NCBI RefSeq assembly: GCF_014198245.1
Contig: NZ_JACIHE010000005.1
Span: forward strand, 328,082-392,081
Origin: Bradyrhizobium sp. cir1
GTDB taxonomy: Bacteria > Pseudomonadota > Alphaproteobacteria > Rhizobiales > Xanthobacteraceae
DNA: 64,000 nucleotides
Reading direction: 5' to 3'
Positions 57,381-64,000 of the stretch are shown here, in pieces. The position numbers and the translations under genes were made by a program. Within the stretch, counting starts at the first letter, position 1, and each line of letters opens with the position of its first letter. The notes beneath the pieces are model-generated. The model was not told the DNA's origin, did not search any database, and saw nothing but the letters and a program-made list of their open reading frames with translations.

Positions 57381-59429
57381 ATGGGACAAGACGTCAGAAG
57401 TCCCCGAGGTCCACGGTGCATCGCGCTGGTGGGCCCTTTCCAAAGCGGTAAAACCACACTTCTTGAAGCAATATTGGCGCGAACGGGCGCAATCCCACGC
57501 GCCGGCAGCGTCGACGCCGGAACTTCCGTCGGCGACGCCACCCCGGAGGCCCGTCATCACAAGATGACTGTCGGCCTCACTGCCGCCACCACGAGTTTCA
57601 TGGGCGACAGCTACACCTTCCTCGATTGTCCCGGTTCCGTTGAGTTCGCCCACGACATGCGCGCCGCGCTGCCCGCGGTCGATGCCGCAATCGTGGTCTG
57701 CGAGGCCGACGAGAAGAAGCTGCCGCAACTTCAGATCATCCTGCGCGAGCTGGAGGAACTGAAGATCCCGCGTTTCCTGTTCCTCAACAAGATCGATCGC
57801 GCCAGTCAGCGCATCCGCGAGACCCTCGCGATGCTGCAGCCCGCCTCCCGCGTGCCGCTGGTGCTGCGCCAGATCCCGATCTGGAAGGGCGAGCTGATCG
57901 AAGGCTTCGTCGATCTCGCGCTGGAGCGCGCCTTCATCTATCGCGAGCACAAGGCCTCCGAGGTGATCGCACTCCAAGGCGGCGATCTCGACCGCGAGAA
58001 GGAGGCCCGCTTCTCGATGCTGGAGAAGCTCGCCGACCACGACGACGCGCTGATGGAGCAACTGCTGGAGGACATCCAGCCGCCCCGCGATGCCGTGTTC
58101 GACGATCTCGCCCGCGAACTGCGCGAAGGGCTGATCTGCCCGGTGCTGATCGGTGCGGCCGCGCGCGAAAACGGCGTGCTGCGCCTGATGAAGGCGCTGC
58201 GCCACGAGGCGCCCGGCGTCGCCGAGACTGCCAAGCGGCTCGGTGCGCCCGAGAGCAAGGATGCGCTCGGCTACATCTTCAAGACGCTGCATTCGCAGCA
58301 CGGCGGAAAGCTGTCGCTGACGCGGCTCGTCGCCGGCCATCTCGACGACGGCGCCACGCTGCAATCCTCCTCCGGCGGCGCGGGGCGCATCTCCGGCATC
58401 CTCGCCGTCAACGGCGCCTACGACACCAAGCGTGCCTCGGCGGAAGCCGGTGACACGGTGGCGCTCGCCAAGCTCGATCCGGTCAAGACCGGCGATATGG
58501 TCTCGGGCGGCAAGACGCAGCCGGCGGCGCTGGTTGCCGCGGAGCCGACATCGGCCGTGCTCGCAATCTCGGTCGCGGCCACCGATCGCAAGGACGACGT
58601 CAAGCTCGGCCAGGCGCTGATGCGGCTGCACGAGGAGGATCCTTCGCTCCTGATCGTGCAGAACCCCAAGACCCACGACACCGTGCTGTGGGGCCAGGGC
58701 GAGATGCACCTGCGCGTCGCCAGCGAGCGCTTGCGTGACCGCTTCGGCGTCAAGGTCACCTCGCATCCGCCTGCGATCGGCTATCAGGAGACCATCCGCA
58801 AGCCGATCACCCAGCGCGGCCGGCACAAGAAGCAGTCCGGCGGCCACGGTCAGTTCGGCGATGTCGTGCTCGACATCAGTCCGCTGCCGCGCGGCGACGG
58901 CTTCAAGTTCGCCGAGAAGGTGGTCGGCGGCGCGGTGCCGCGCAACTATATCCCGGCGGTCGAGGAAGGCGTCGTCGACGGGCTGACGCGCGGCCCGCTC
59001 GGCTTCCCCGTCACCGACGTGCAGGTGACGCTGACCGACGGCTCCTATCACAGCGTCGATAGCTCCGATCTCGCCTTCCGCACGGCAGCGCGGGTCGGGC
59101 TCAACGAAGGCCTGCCGCAATGCCAGCCGGTCCTGCTGGAGCCGATCCACGTGGTCGAGATCGTCTGTCCGACCGATGCCACTGCCAAGATCAACGCGAT
59201 CCTGTCGGCGCGGCGCGGACAGATCCTCGGCTTCGACACCCGCGACGGCTGGAGCGGCTGGGACTGCGTCCGCGCCATGATGCCGGAAGCCGAGATCGGC
59301 GAGCTGATCGTCGAGCTGCGCTCGGCCACCGCGGGGGCCGGCAGCTTCACCCGTCAGTTCGACCACATGGCCGAAGTCACGGGCCGCGCCGCCGACCAGA
59401 TCATCGCCGCGCATCAGCACGCGGCGTGA
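57381..59429 (+). CDS. Elongation factor G-like GTPase, second copy (EF-G2 type)
   Basis: 682 residues of EF-G architecture: G domain, domain II, domains III-V. G1 is ALVGPFQSGKTTLLEAIL (residues 15-32). G2 is reduced to MTVGLTAAT. G3 is FLDCPGSVEFAHDM, so the DTPGH histidine used for GTP hydrolysis is serine here (residues 82-86). G4 is FLNKIDR (134-140). Domain IV keeps the loop GRHKKQSGGHGQFGDVVLD and a C-terminal REF domain with SARRGQILGFDTRDG. Such EF-G paralogues without the catalytic histidine are known as EF-G-like proteins; they may act in ribosome recycling or recovery. The ATG at 57381 has AAAGGAGG upstream. Confidence 0.9.
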   Translation: MGQDVRSPRGPRCIALVGPFQSGKTTLLEAILARTGAIPRAGSVDAGTSVGDATPEARHHKMTVGLTAATTSFMGDSYTFLDCPGSVEFAHDMRAALPAVDAAIVVCEADEKKLPQLQIILRELEELKIPRFLFLNKIDRASQRIRETLAMLQPASRVPLVLRQIPIWKGELIEGFVDLALERAFIYREHKASEVIALQGGDLDREKEARFSMLEKLADHDDALMEQLLEDIQPPRDAVFDDLARELREGLICPVLIGAAARENGVLRLMKALRHEAPGVAETAKRLGAPESKDALGYIFKTLHSQHGGKLSLTRLVAGHLDDGATLQSSSGGAGRISGILAVNGAYDTKRASAEAGDTVALAKLDPVKTGDMVSGGKTQPAALVAAEPTSAVLAISVAATDRKDDVKLGQALMRLHEEDPSLLIVQNPKTHDTVLWGQGEMHLRVASERLRDRFGVKVTSHPPAIGYQETIRKPITQRGRHKKQSGGHGQFGDVVLDISPLPRGDGFKFAEKVVGGAVPRNYIPAVEEGVVDGLTRGPLGFPVTDVQVTLTDGSYHSVDSSDLAFRTAARVGLNEGLPQCQPVLLEPIHVVEIVCPTDATAKINAILSARRGQILGFDTRDGWSGWDCVRAMMPEAEIGELIVELRSATAGAGSFTRQFDHMAEVTGRAADQIIAAHQHAA

Positions 59430-59462
59430 GTCCGTCTCTCGCGCAGTAAGGGACGCGCGCCT

Positions 59463-59514
59463 CTCTCACTCCCTCTCCCCGTTCTTACGGGGAGAGGGTG
59501 GGGTGAGGGGCTGT
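59463..59514. repeat. Short CCCTCTCCCCGTTCTTACGGGGAGAGGG repeat
   Basis: One strong stem, CCCTCTCCCCG / CGGGGAGAGGG, with flanking GGGTGGGGTGAGGGGCTGTTT. This is one end of the composite repeats seen at 44258 and 49455. Confidence 0.75.
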
Positions 59515-59561
59515 TTTCACGCGTGCGGTGAATGTTGGACTCTCGCGCTCTCCTTCTCACT

Positions 59562-59646
59562 GTCATTGCGAGCGCAGCGAAGCAATCCAGGCTGTCTCCG
59601 AGGAGGCGGTCTGGATTGCTTCGTCGCAAGAGCTCCTCGCAATGAC
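59562..59646. repeat. Palindromic repeat, GTCATTGCGAGCG...CGCAATGAC family (copy 2)
   Basis: GTCATTGCGAGCGCAGCGAAGCAATCCAGG pairs, in pieces, with CTGGATTGCTTCGTCGC and GAGCTCCTCGCAATGAC. It lacks the extra hairpin seen in the copy at 45499. Confidence 0.88.
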
Positions 59647-59681
59647 GGCGGAGGCAGATGGGCCCTTGCGCTCGCCCCTAA

Positions 59682-59700
59682 ATGATGTATTTTACATCAT
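59682..59700 (+). promoter_or_regulatory. Candidate operator of the XRE regulator
   Basis: ATGATGTA-TTT-TACATCAT is a perfect eight-base inverted repeat, 49 bases before the regulator's start. A further half-site, ATACATCA (TATACATCACTTAT), follows within 20 bases. AT-rich DNA around it could include a promoter. The proximity to a helix-turn-helix gene suggests autoregulation. Confidence 0.6.
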
Positions 59701-59748
59701 TGTCTACGCTCTATACATCACTTATAACCCCTGATACGTGAGGCCAAG

Positions 59749-60021
59749 GTGATCACCTCGTTCCAGATGCGGGCAGCCCGCGCGCTGCTCGGCATCGACC
59801 AGAAAACCCTGGCCGAGCTCGCCGGCGTGTCGCTGCCGACCATCCAGCGGATGGAGGCATCGACCGGCAACGTGCGCGGCGTGGTCGAGACCTTGATGAG
59901 GGTGGTCGAGGCGTTCGACCGGGCCGGCGTCGAGCTGATCGGCGAGCAGGCGCGCAGCGACAGCGGCGGACGCGGGGTTCGGCTGAAGCAGCCGGGGCCG
60001 CCGCGTCGAGTGGGGGCGTGA
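59749..60021 (+). CDS. XRE-family helix-turn-helix regulator
   Basis: 90 residues. FQMRAARALLGIDQKTLAELAGVSLPTIQRMEASTGNVRG is the Cro/C1-like helix-turn-helix with recognition helix SLPTIQRMEAS; this short variant, lacking a full C-terminal domain, continues to EAFDRAGVELIGEQ and a basic tail. The start is GTG at 59749. A nearly perfect palindrome sits 49 bases upstream. It precedes a SulP transporter on the same strand and could regulate it. Confidence 0.88.
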   Translation: MITSFQMRAARALLGIDQKTLAELAGVSLPTIQRMEASTGNVRGVVETLMRVVEAFDRAGVELIGEQARSDSGGRGVRLKQPGPPRRVGA

Positions 60022-60111
60022 TCTCTAGATGATCATGCCGGGAGCAGTTTGAACTAACGCACCGTCGCGCCGAGCTAGGCGGCCGCACGATGCAGCGGGG
60101 CACTTCGGGAC

Positions 60112-61854
60112 ATGAGCATCACCAGCGATCACGCAAGCCGGCTGCAACAGCTGCGCCAGCCGACCTTTGCCGAACTGTATCTGCCGAAGCTCGTCACCGT
60201 CTGGCGCGAGGGCTACGACCTGTCGGATTTTCGCGCCGACGTGTTCGCGGGCCTCACGGTGGCCATCGTCGCGCTGCCGCTGTCGATGGCGATCGCGATC
60301 GCCTCCGGCGTGACGCCGGACCGCGGTCTCTATACTGCGGTGGTCGGCGGCTTCATCGCCTCCCTGTTCGGCGGCAGCCGGTTCCAGATCGGCGGACCTG
60401 CCGGCGCGTTCATCGTCTTGGTCGCGGCGACCGCGGAGCGTCACGGCGTCGACGGTGTCATTCTCGCGACCTTGATGGCGGGCTTGTTCCTGATCGCTGC
60501 GGGTCTGTTGCGCGTCGGCACCTACATCAAGTTCATTCCCTATCCGGTGACGGTCGGCTTCACCGCCGGCATCGCGGTGATCATCTTCGCCAGCCAGCTC
60601 CGCGACCTCTCGGGCATCACGCTCGCGGGCAAAGAGCCCAGCGAGTTCGTCCCGAAGCTCGCCGCACTCGCGGGCGCCCTGCACACCGTCAATCCCTCGG
60701 CGGTTGTCGTCGCGCTCGTCAGCATCGCGATCATCGCGGCCTTGCGGGTCTGGCGGCCGTCCTGGCCCGGCATCCTGATCGCGGTAGCCGTTGCTGCGGT
60801 GGCGACTGCGGTGTTCTCGCTGCCGGTCGAGACCATCGGCTCGCGCTTCGGCGGCATTCCGCGCGAATTGCCGTCGCCGGCATTGCCGGCATTCTCGCTG
60901 GCGAAGGCGAAGGCGGTGTTGCCGGACGCGATCGCGTTCGCGCTGCTGGCCGCGATCGAATCGCTGCTGTCGGCGGTGGTCGCCGACGGCATGACCGGGC
61001 GCCGTCACCGCTCCAATTGCGAGCTGGTGGCGCAAGGCGCGGCCAATATCGGCTCGGCGCTGTTCGGCGGCATCTGCGTCACCGGCCTGATCGCGCGCAC
61101 CGCCACCAACATCCGCGCCGGCGCGCGCGGACCGCTGGCGGGCATGCTGCATTCGGTCTTCCTGCTGCTGTTCATGCTGATCGCAGCCCCGCTCGCCAGC
61201 TACATCCCGCTCGCCGCGCTCGCCTCGGTGCTGGTCGTGGTGGCCTGGACCATGGCGGAGAAACATGAATTCGCGACGCTCGTGCGCTCCTCCTGGGGCG
61301 ACGCCGTGGTGCTGCTCGCGACCTTCCTGCTCACGATCTTCCGCGACCTCACCGAAGGCATCCTGGTCGGCTTCGCACTCGGTGCGGTGCTGTTCATCCA
61401 TCGCATGGCGGAGATAACCGGCATCGAGGAACGCTCCCCGCTGGTGGCGGCCGACCGTCCCGACGACAGCAATGGCGAGCGCGTGCCCTATGATCCCGCC
61501 CTCGCGGTCGACCCCGACGTGCTGGTCTATCGCATCACCGGCGCGTTCTTCTTCGGCGCGGCTTCGGTGATCGGCGGCGTGCTCGACGGCATCGCCGACG
61601 AGCGCAAGGCCTTCGTGGTCGATTTCGCCGCGGTGCCGTTCCTGGACTCGACGGCGGCGAACGTGCTCGGGCGGGTCGCCGCCAAGGCCCACCGCCAGGG
61701 CATCCGGCTGTTCATCACCGGGGCCTCGCCCGCGGTCCGCCGCGCGCTGCTGACCCATGGCGTCACGCCGCCGCGCGCGCGCTATCGCACGAGCCTCGAG
61801 CGTGCCGTCGCCGACATCAAGAGCCGAGCGGCCGACGAGGCTGCGGCAGGCTGA
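60112..61854 (+). CDS. SulP-family anion transporter with C-terminal STAS domain
   Basis: 580 residues. The SLC26/SulP core begins YDLSDFRADVFAGLTVAIVALPLSMAIAIASGVTPDRGLYTAVVGGFIASLFGGSRFQIGGPAGAFIVLVA, and contains the RIATNIRAGARGPLAG-like segment RTATNIRAGARGPLAGMLHS. The cytoplasmic C-terminal STAS domain includes AFVVDFAAVPFLDSTAANVLGR. Such proteins carry sulfate, bicarbonate or dicarboxylates. Domain order and length are standard. Its start lies about 90 bases after the XRE gene; ATG at 60112 follows GGGAC. Confidence 0.95.
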   Translation: MSITSDHASRLQQLRQPTFAELYLPKLVTVWREGYDLSDFRADVFAGLTVAIVALPLSMAIAIASGVTPDRGLYTAVVGGFIASLFGGSRFQIGGPAGAFIVLVAATAERHGVDGVILATLMAGLFLIAAGLLRVGTYIKFIPYPVTVGFTAGIAVIIFASQLRDLSGITLAGKEPSEFVPKLAALAGALHTVNPSAVVVALVSIAIIAALRVWRPSWPGILIAVAVAAVATAVFSLPVETIGSRFGGIPRELPSPALPAFSLAKAKAVLPDAIAFALLAAIESLLSAVVADGMTGRRHRSNCELVAQGAANIGSALFGGICVTGLIARTATNIRAGARGPLAGMLHSVFLLLFMLIAAPLASYIPLAALASVLVVVAWTMAEKHEFATLVRSSWGDAVVLLATFLLTIFRDLTEGILVGFALGAVLFIHRMAEITGIEERSPLVAADRPDDSNGERVPYDPALAVDPDVLVYRITGAFFFGAASVIGGVLDGIADERKAFVVDFAAVPFLDSTAANVLGRVAAKAHRQGIRLFITGASPAVRRALLTHGVTPPRARYRTSLERAVADIKSRAADEAAAG

Positions 61855-61982
61855 CGGCGCGCACGCGCCGGGCGATTTGATCGACGCCTGCTGCTGCGTC
61901 ACGATGCGGCTCCCGCGCGCTTGACAGCGCCCGCGGGACGCGAAATGGATCGTCACGGAAACGACCCAGGGGAAGGACGACC

Positions 61983-62816
61983 GTGACCAAGGCTCCCGCA
62001 GCCTGTCTGATCGGATGGCCGGCCGCGCATTCGCGCTCGCCGCTGATTCATCATTACTGGCTGCGTACGCTCGGCATCGAAGGCGGTTACGTCATCGAGG
62101 CGGTTCCGCCCGATGATCTCAGAGACTTCGTGCTGCGGCTGTCGCTGCGCGGCTTCGTCGGCGCCAACGTCACCATCCCGCACAAGGAGGCCGTCCTCGC
62201 GTTGTCTTCGCCCGATGCGCGGGCGCAGGCGGTGGGCGCGGCCAACACGCTGTGGTTCGAAGACGGAGAGCTGCGCTCGACCAACACCGATGTCGAGGGT
62301 TTCATCGGCAATCTCGATGCCAGCGCGCCCGGCTGGGACGCGACCGACGAGGCGCTGGTGCTGGGGGCGGGCGGCTCCTCCCGCGCGGTCGTGTTCGGCC
62401 TGCGCGAGCGCGGCATCAAGCGCATCCACCTCGCCAACCGCACCATGGCGCGGGCCGAGACGGTGGCGAAGCAGTTCGGGCCGGACGTCCATCCTGTTAC
62501 GTGGGACGCGATCGGCGACGTGCTGCCGCGCGCAAAACTTCTCGTGAACACGACCTCGCTCGGCATGCACGGCCAGCCCGCACTCGATGTCGACGTGTCG
62601 CGCCTGCCGCAAGAAGCCGTCGTCGCCGATCTCGTCTATGTTCCCCTGGTGACGCCGCTGCTGACGGCAGCGCAGGCGCGCGGGCTGAAGACCGCCGACG
62701 GGCTCGGCATGCTGCTGCACCAGGCGGTGCGCGGCTTCGAGCTGTGGTTCGGCCGGCGGCCGCAAGTCACGGCCGAGCTGCGCGCGCTGGTCGAGGCCGA
62801 TCTCACAAAGACTTGA
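61983..62816 (+). CDS. aroE: Shikimate 5-dehydrogenase
   Basis: 277 residues. AroE reduces 3-dehydroshikimate with NADPH in the aromatic amino acid pathway. The substrate site is seen in LIGWPAAHSRSPLIHHYWL, the catalytic lysine in ANVTIPHKEAVLALS, and the aspartate in LRSTNTDVEGF. The NADP-binding loop is LVLGAGGSSRAVVFGL, followed by ANRTMARAE. NTTSLGMHGQP and KTADGLGMLLHQAVRGFELWFG complete the family pattern. GTG-free ATG at 61983 follows GGGGAAGGACGACCG. Confidence 0.96.
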   Translation: MTKAPAACLIGWPAAHSRSPLIHHYWLRTLGIEGGYVIEAVPPDDLRDFVLRLSLRGFVGANVTIPHKEAVLALSSPDARAQAVGAANTLWFEDGELRSTNTDVEGFIGNLDASAPGWDATDEALVLGAGGSSRAVVFGLRERGIKRIHLANRTMARAETVAKQFGPDVHPVTWDAIGDVLPRAKLLVNTTSLGMHGQPALDVDVSRLPQEAVVADLVYVPLVTPLLTAAQARGLKTADGLGMLLHQAVRGFELWFGRRPQVTAELRALVEADLTKT

Positions 62817-62873
62817 GAGAATAGCGGGCGGTCTTCCGGAGTTCTCCATCCGTGGGGACAATCGGAGACCTTC

Positions 62874-63500
62874 ATGACCATTCAACGCGTAACTTTCACA
62901 CGTCCGCTTATCGCCGTCGCGATGGTGGCCGCTTCCACCCTCTATGCCTTCGCGCAGAAGGCGCCGGTGTCGACGCGCGTGCGCGGCACGATCGAGAGCG
63001 TCAGCGGCGACACCATGCAGGTCAAGTCGCGCAGCGGCGAGGACGTCAAGCTCCACATCGCCCCTGATGTCAGCGTGTCAGGCATTACAAAAACTTCACT
63101 CGCCGACATCAAGGTCGGCTCTTTCGTCGGCGCCACCACTGTGCCGGGACCGGACGGTGGCCAGAATGCGGTCGAGGTCCATGTGTTTCCCGAGAGCATG
63201 CGCGGCACCGGCGAGGGCTCGCGTCCCTACGACCTCAAGCCCAATTCGAGCATGACCAACGCGACGGTGTCGGAGAGCGTGGTCGGCAATGATGGCCATA
63301 CGTTGCTGGTGAAGTACAAGGACGGCGAGAAGAAGGTGTTCGTCGCCGACAACACGCCGGTGGTGACCTTCGTGCCGGGCGACAGGTCCGATTTGAAGGC
63401 CGGCGCAAAAGTCATCGCCTTCATGAAGCAGCTGCCGGACGGCTCGTTCGAGACCAACCGCGTCAGCGTCGGCCGCGACGGCCTGACACCGCCGATGTGA
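62874..63500 (+). CDS. Hypothetical exported protein with OB-like domains (DUF5666-like)
   Basis: 208 residues. A signal peptide (RPLIAVAMVAASTLYAFAQ) leads to two similar beta domains: VRGTIESVSGDTMQVKSRSGEDVKLHIAPDVSVSGI and VVGNDGHTLLVKYKDGEKKVFVADNTPVVTFVPGDRSDLKAGAKVIAF. The strands and the SGDTMQVK/GDRSDLKAG spacing resemble DUF5666 OB-fold proteins. Exported, function unknown. It is 57 bases after aroE on the same strand. Confidence 0.72.
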   Translation: MTIQRVTFTRPLIAVAMVAASTLYAFAQKAPVSTRVRGTIESVSGDTMQVKSRSGEDVKLHIAPDVSVSGITKTSLADIKVGSFVGATTVPGPDGGQNAVEVHVFPESMRGTGEGSRPYDLKPNSSMTNATVSESVVGNDGHTLLVKYKDGEKKVFVADNTPVVTFVPGDRSDLKAGAKVIAFMKQLPDGSFETNRVSVGRDGLTPPM

Positions 63501-63529
63501 GGCGGGATACCGTCTCAACAATCTCAACT

Positions 63530-63625
63530 GTCGTCCCGGACAAGCGCGCCCTCAAGGCGCGCGCCGATCCGGGACCCATAACCCCAGGGCGAGGTTGTTG
63601 CGCAAGACGGATAACTCCGAGTCCC
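63530..63625. repeat. Palindromic repeat, CGTCCCGGACAAGCGCGCC family, interrupted on the right
   Basis: It begins TCGTCCCGGACAAGCGCGCC, with an inner CGCGCC/GGCGCG stem, then CGATCCGGGACCCATAACCCCAGG. By analogy with the other long elements in this window, an inverse ending in a GGGACGA-type stem would be expected about 100 bases further on; instead the sequence runs into the IS110-like element. The exact junction cannot be fixed from this window. Confidence 0.65.
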
Positions 63626-63724
63626 CGTAACCACGCTCGCCTGTGGTTGATGGTGTGGACGGCCCCCTACGGCATCAGGTGTGCCAGAATGAGGTTGTCA
63701 CACACCCATTCACAGGAGCCGTCC

Positions 63725-64000
63725 GTGAGCCAGATTATCCGCATTGGGATGGATACGTCGAAGTATATTTTCCAGCTCCATGGCGTTGATGCGTCAGAAC
63801 AGGTGGTGCTGCGCAAACGGCTCAGCCGCAAGGCGATGCTGGAGTTTTTTGCCAAACTGCCGCCGACAGTGCTCGTGATCGAGGCTTGCGGGGCTGCTCA
63901 CCACTTGGCACGCGAACTCGGCAGGCTGGGACACGCGGTCAAGCTGATTGCGCCGCAACTGGTAAAGCCATACGTGTCGCGCAACAAGAATGACGGGCGC
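63725..64000 (+). mobile_element. IS110-family transposase, 5' part (runs off the window)
   Basis: A frame not closed in the window begins at GTG 63725, with AGGAG about seven bases upstream. It reads SQIIRIGMDTSKYIFQLHGVD, then VVLRKRLSRKAMLEFFAKLPPTVLVIEACGAAHHLARELGRLGHAVKLIAPQLVKPYVSRNKNDGR in the order seen for DEDD-type (IS110) transposases: G(M/V)D.SK..F..HG.D, IEACG.AHH.AR, and LI.PQ.VKPYV. About 92 residues are seen, and more than 200 are expected beyond the edge. The left end of the element lies somewhere before 63725, in or beside a palindromic repeat. Confidence 0.9.

Noticed and set aside
57222..59420. A 732-residue open frame on the minus strand, opposite the EF-G-like gene
   Set aside because: It is the antisense shadow of a strong coding frame in high-GC DNA; its residues are rich in Arg, Asp and Gly without recognisable domains.
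60025..61956. A 643-residue minus-strand frame opposite the SulP gene
   Set aside because: Extreme Arg/Asp/Glu/His composition typical of antisense frames; the plus strand has a clear transporter with a STAS domain.

Overview
The window reads as chromosome from an alphaproteobacterium of the Bradyrhizobium / Nitrobacteraceae type. The reasons are a high G+C content with strong G/C third-codon preference, gene orders I know from Rhizobiales (uvrC-pgsA-moaD-moaE, lgt-midA-pgeF, rplY-pth-ychF), an FMN-riboswitch-controlled ribH2, and many palindromic intergenic repeats of the kinds scattered through Bradyrhizobium genomes. This assignment is inference from family knowledge; no database was searched. 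I found no rRNA, tRNA or CRISPR array.

Layout. Bases 1-7006 hold a methyltransferase fragment and a minus-strand run (uvrC, pgsA, moaD, moaE, prmB, a holin-like membrane protein, a BrkB-family protein). Bases 7255-11775 carry an outer-membrane barrel protein, a cold-shock protein, rlmJ, an RNase T2 and small exported proteins. Bases 11956-16052 carry a MarR / response regulator / histidine kinase operon divergent from ilvE. Bases 16232-24136 include hisS, a tautomerase, a thioesterase, proC, a YbjN protein, the riboswitch with ribH2, and prs. Bases 24252-31673 hold pgeF-midA-lgt, ubiK, rplY-pth-ychF and two MaoC-like hydratases. Bases 31869-36844 are mostly small hypothetical membrane or exported proteins plus two NTF2-like proteins.

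The clearest accessory piece is 36952-39571: an AT-richer, tightly overlapping minus-strand operon of a D12-class DNA adenine methylase, a four-helix membrane protein and a DndB-like DGQHR-domain protein. It is inserted next to the 3' end of uvrB and has its own consensus-like TATAAT promoter. I regard it as the best candidate for an undescribed DNA-modification or defence system. Smaller accessory pieces are a DUF559 endonuclease-fold gene (49719-50078) between two near-identical repeats, and an IS110-family element entering at the right edge next to a palindromic repeat.

The rest is mainly housekeeping: uvrB (with a long extra N-terminus), a LysR regulator, a TauE/SafE exporter, two GST-like proteins, a DUF1800/DUF1501 pair, an IsdG-type monooxygenase, an aldo-keto reductase, a PAS membrane protein, an aspartate-type aminotransferase, a second EF-G, a SulP transporter with an XRE regulator, and aroE. 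Two translation genes look recombinant by codon use: all of pth, and the middle of hisS.
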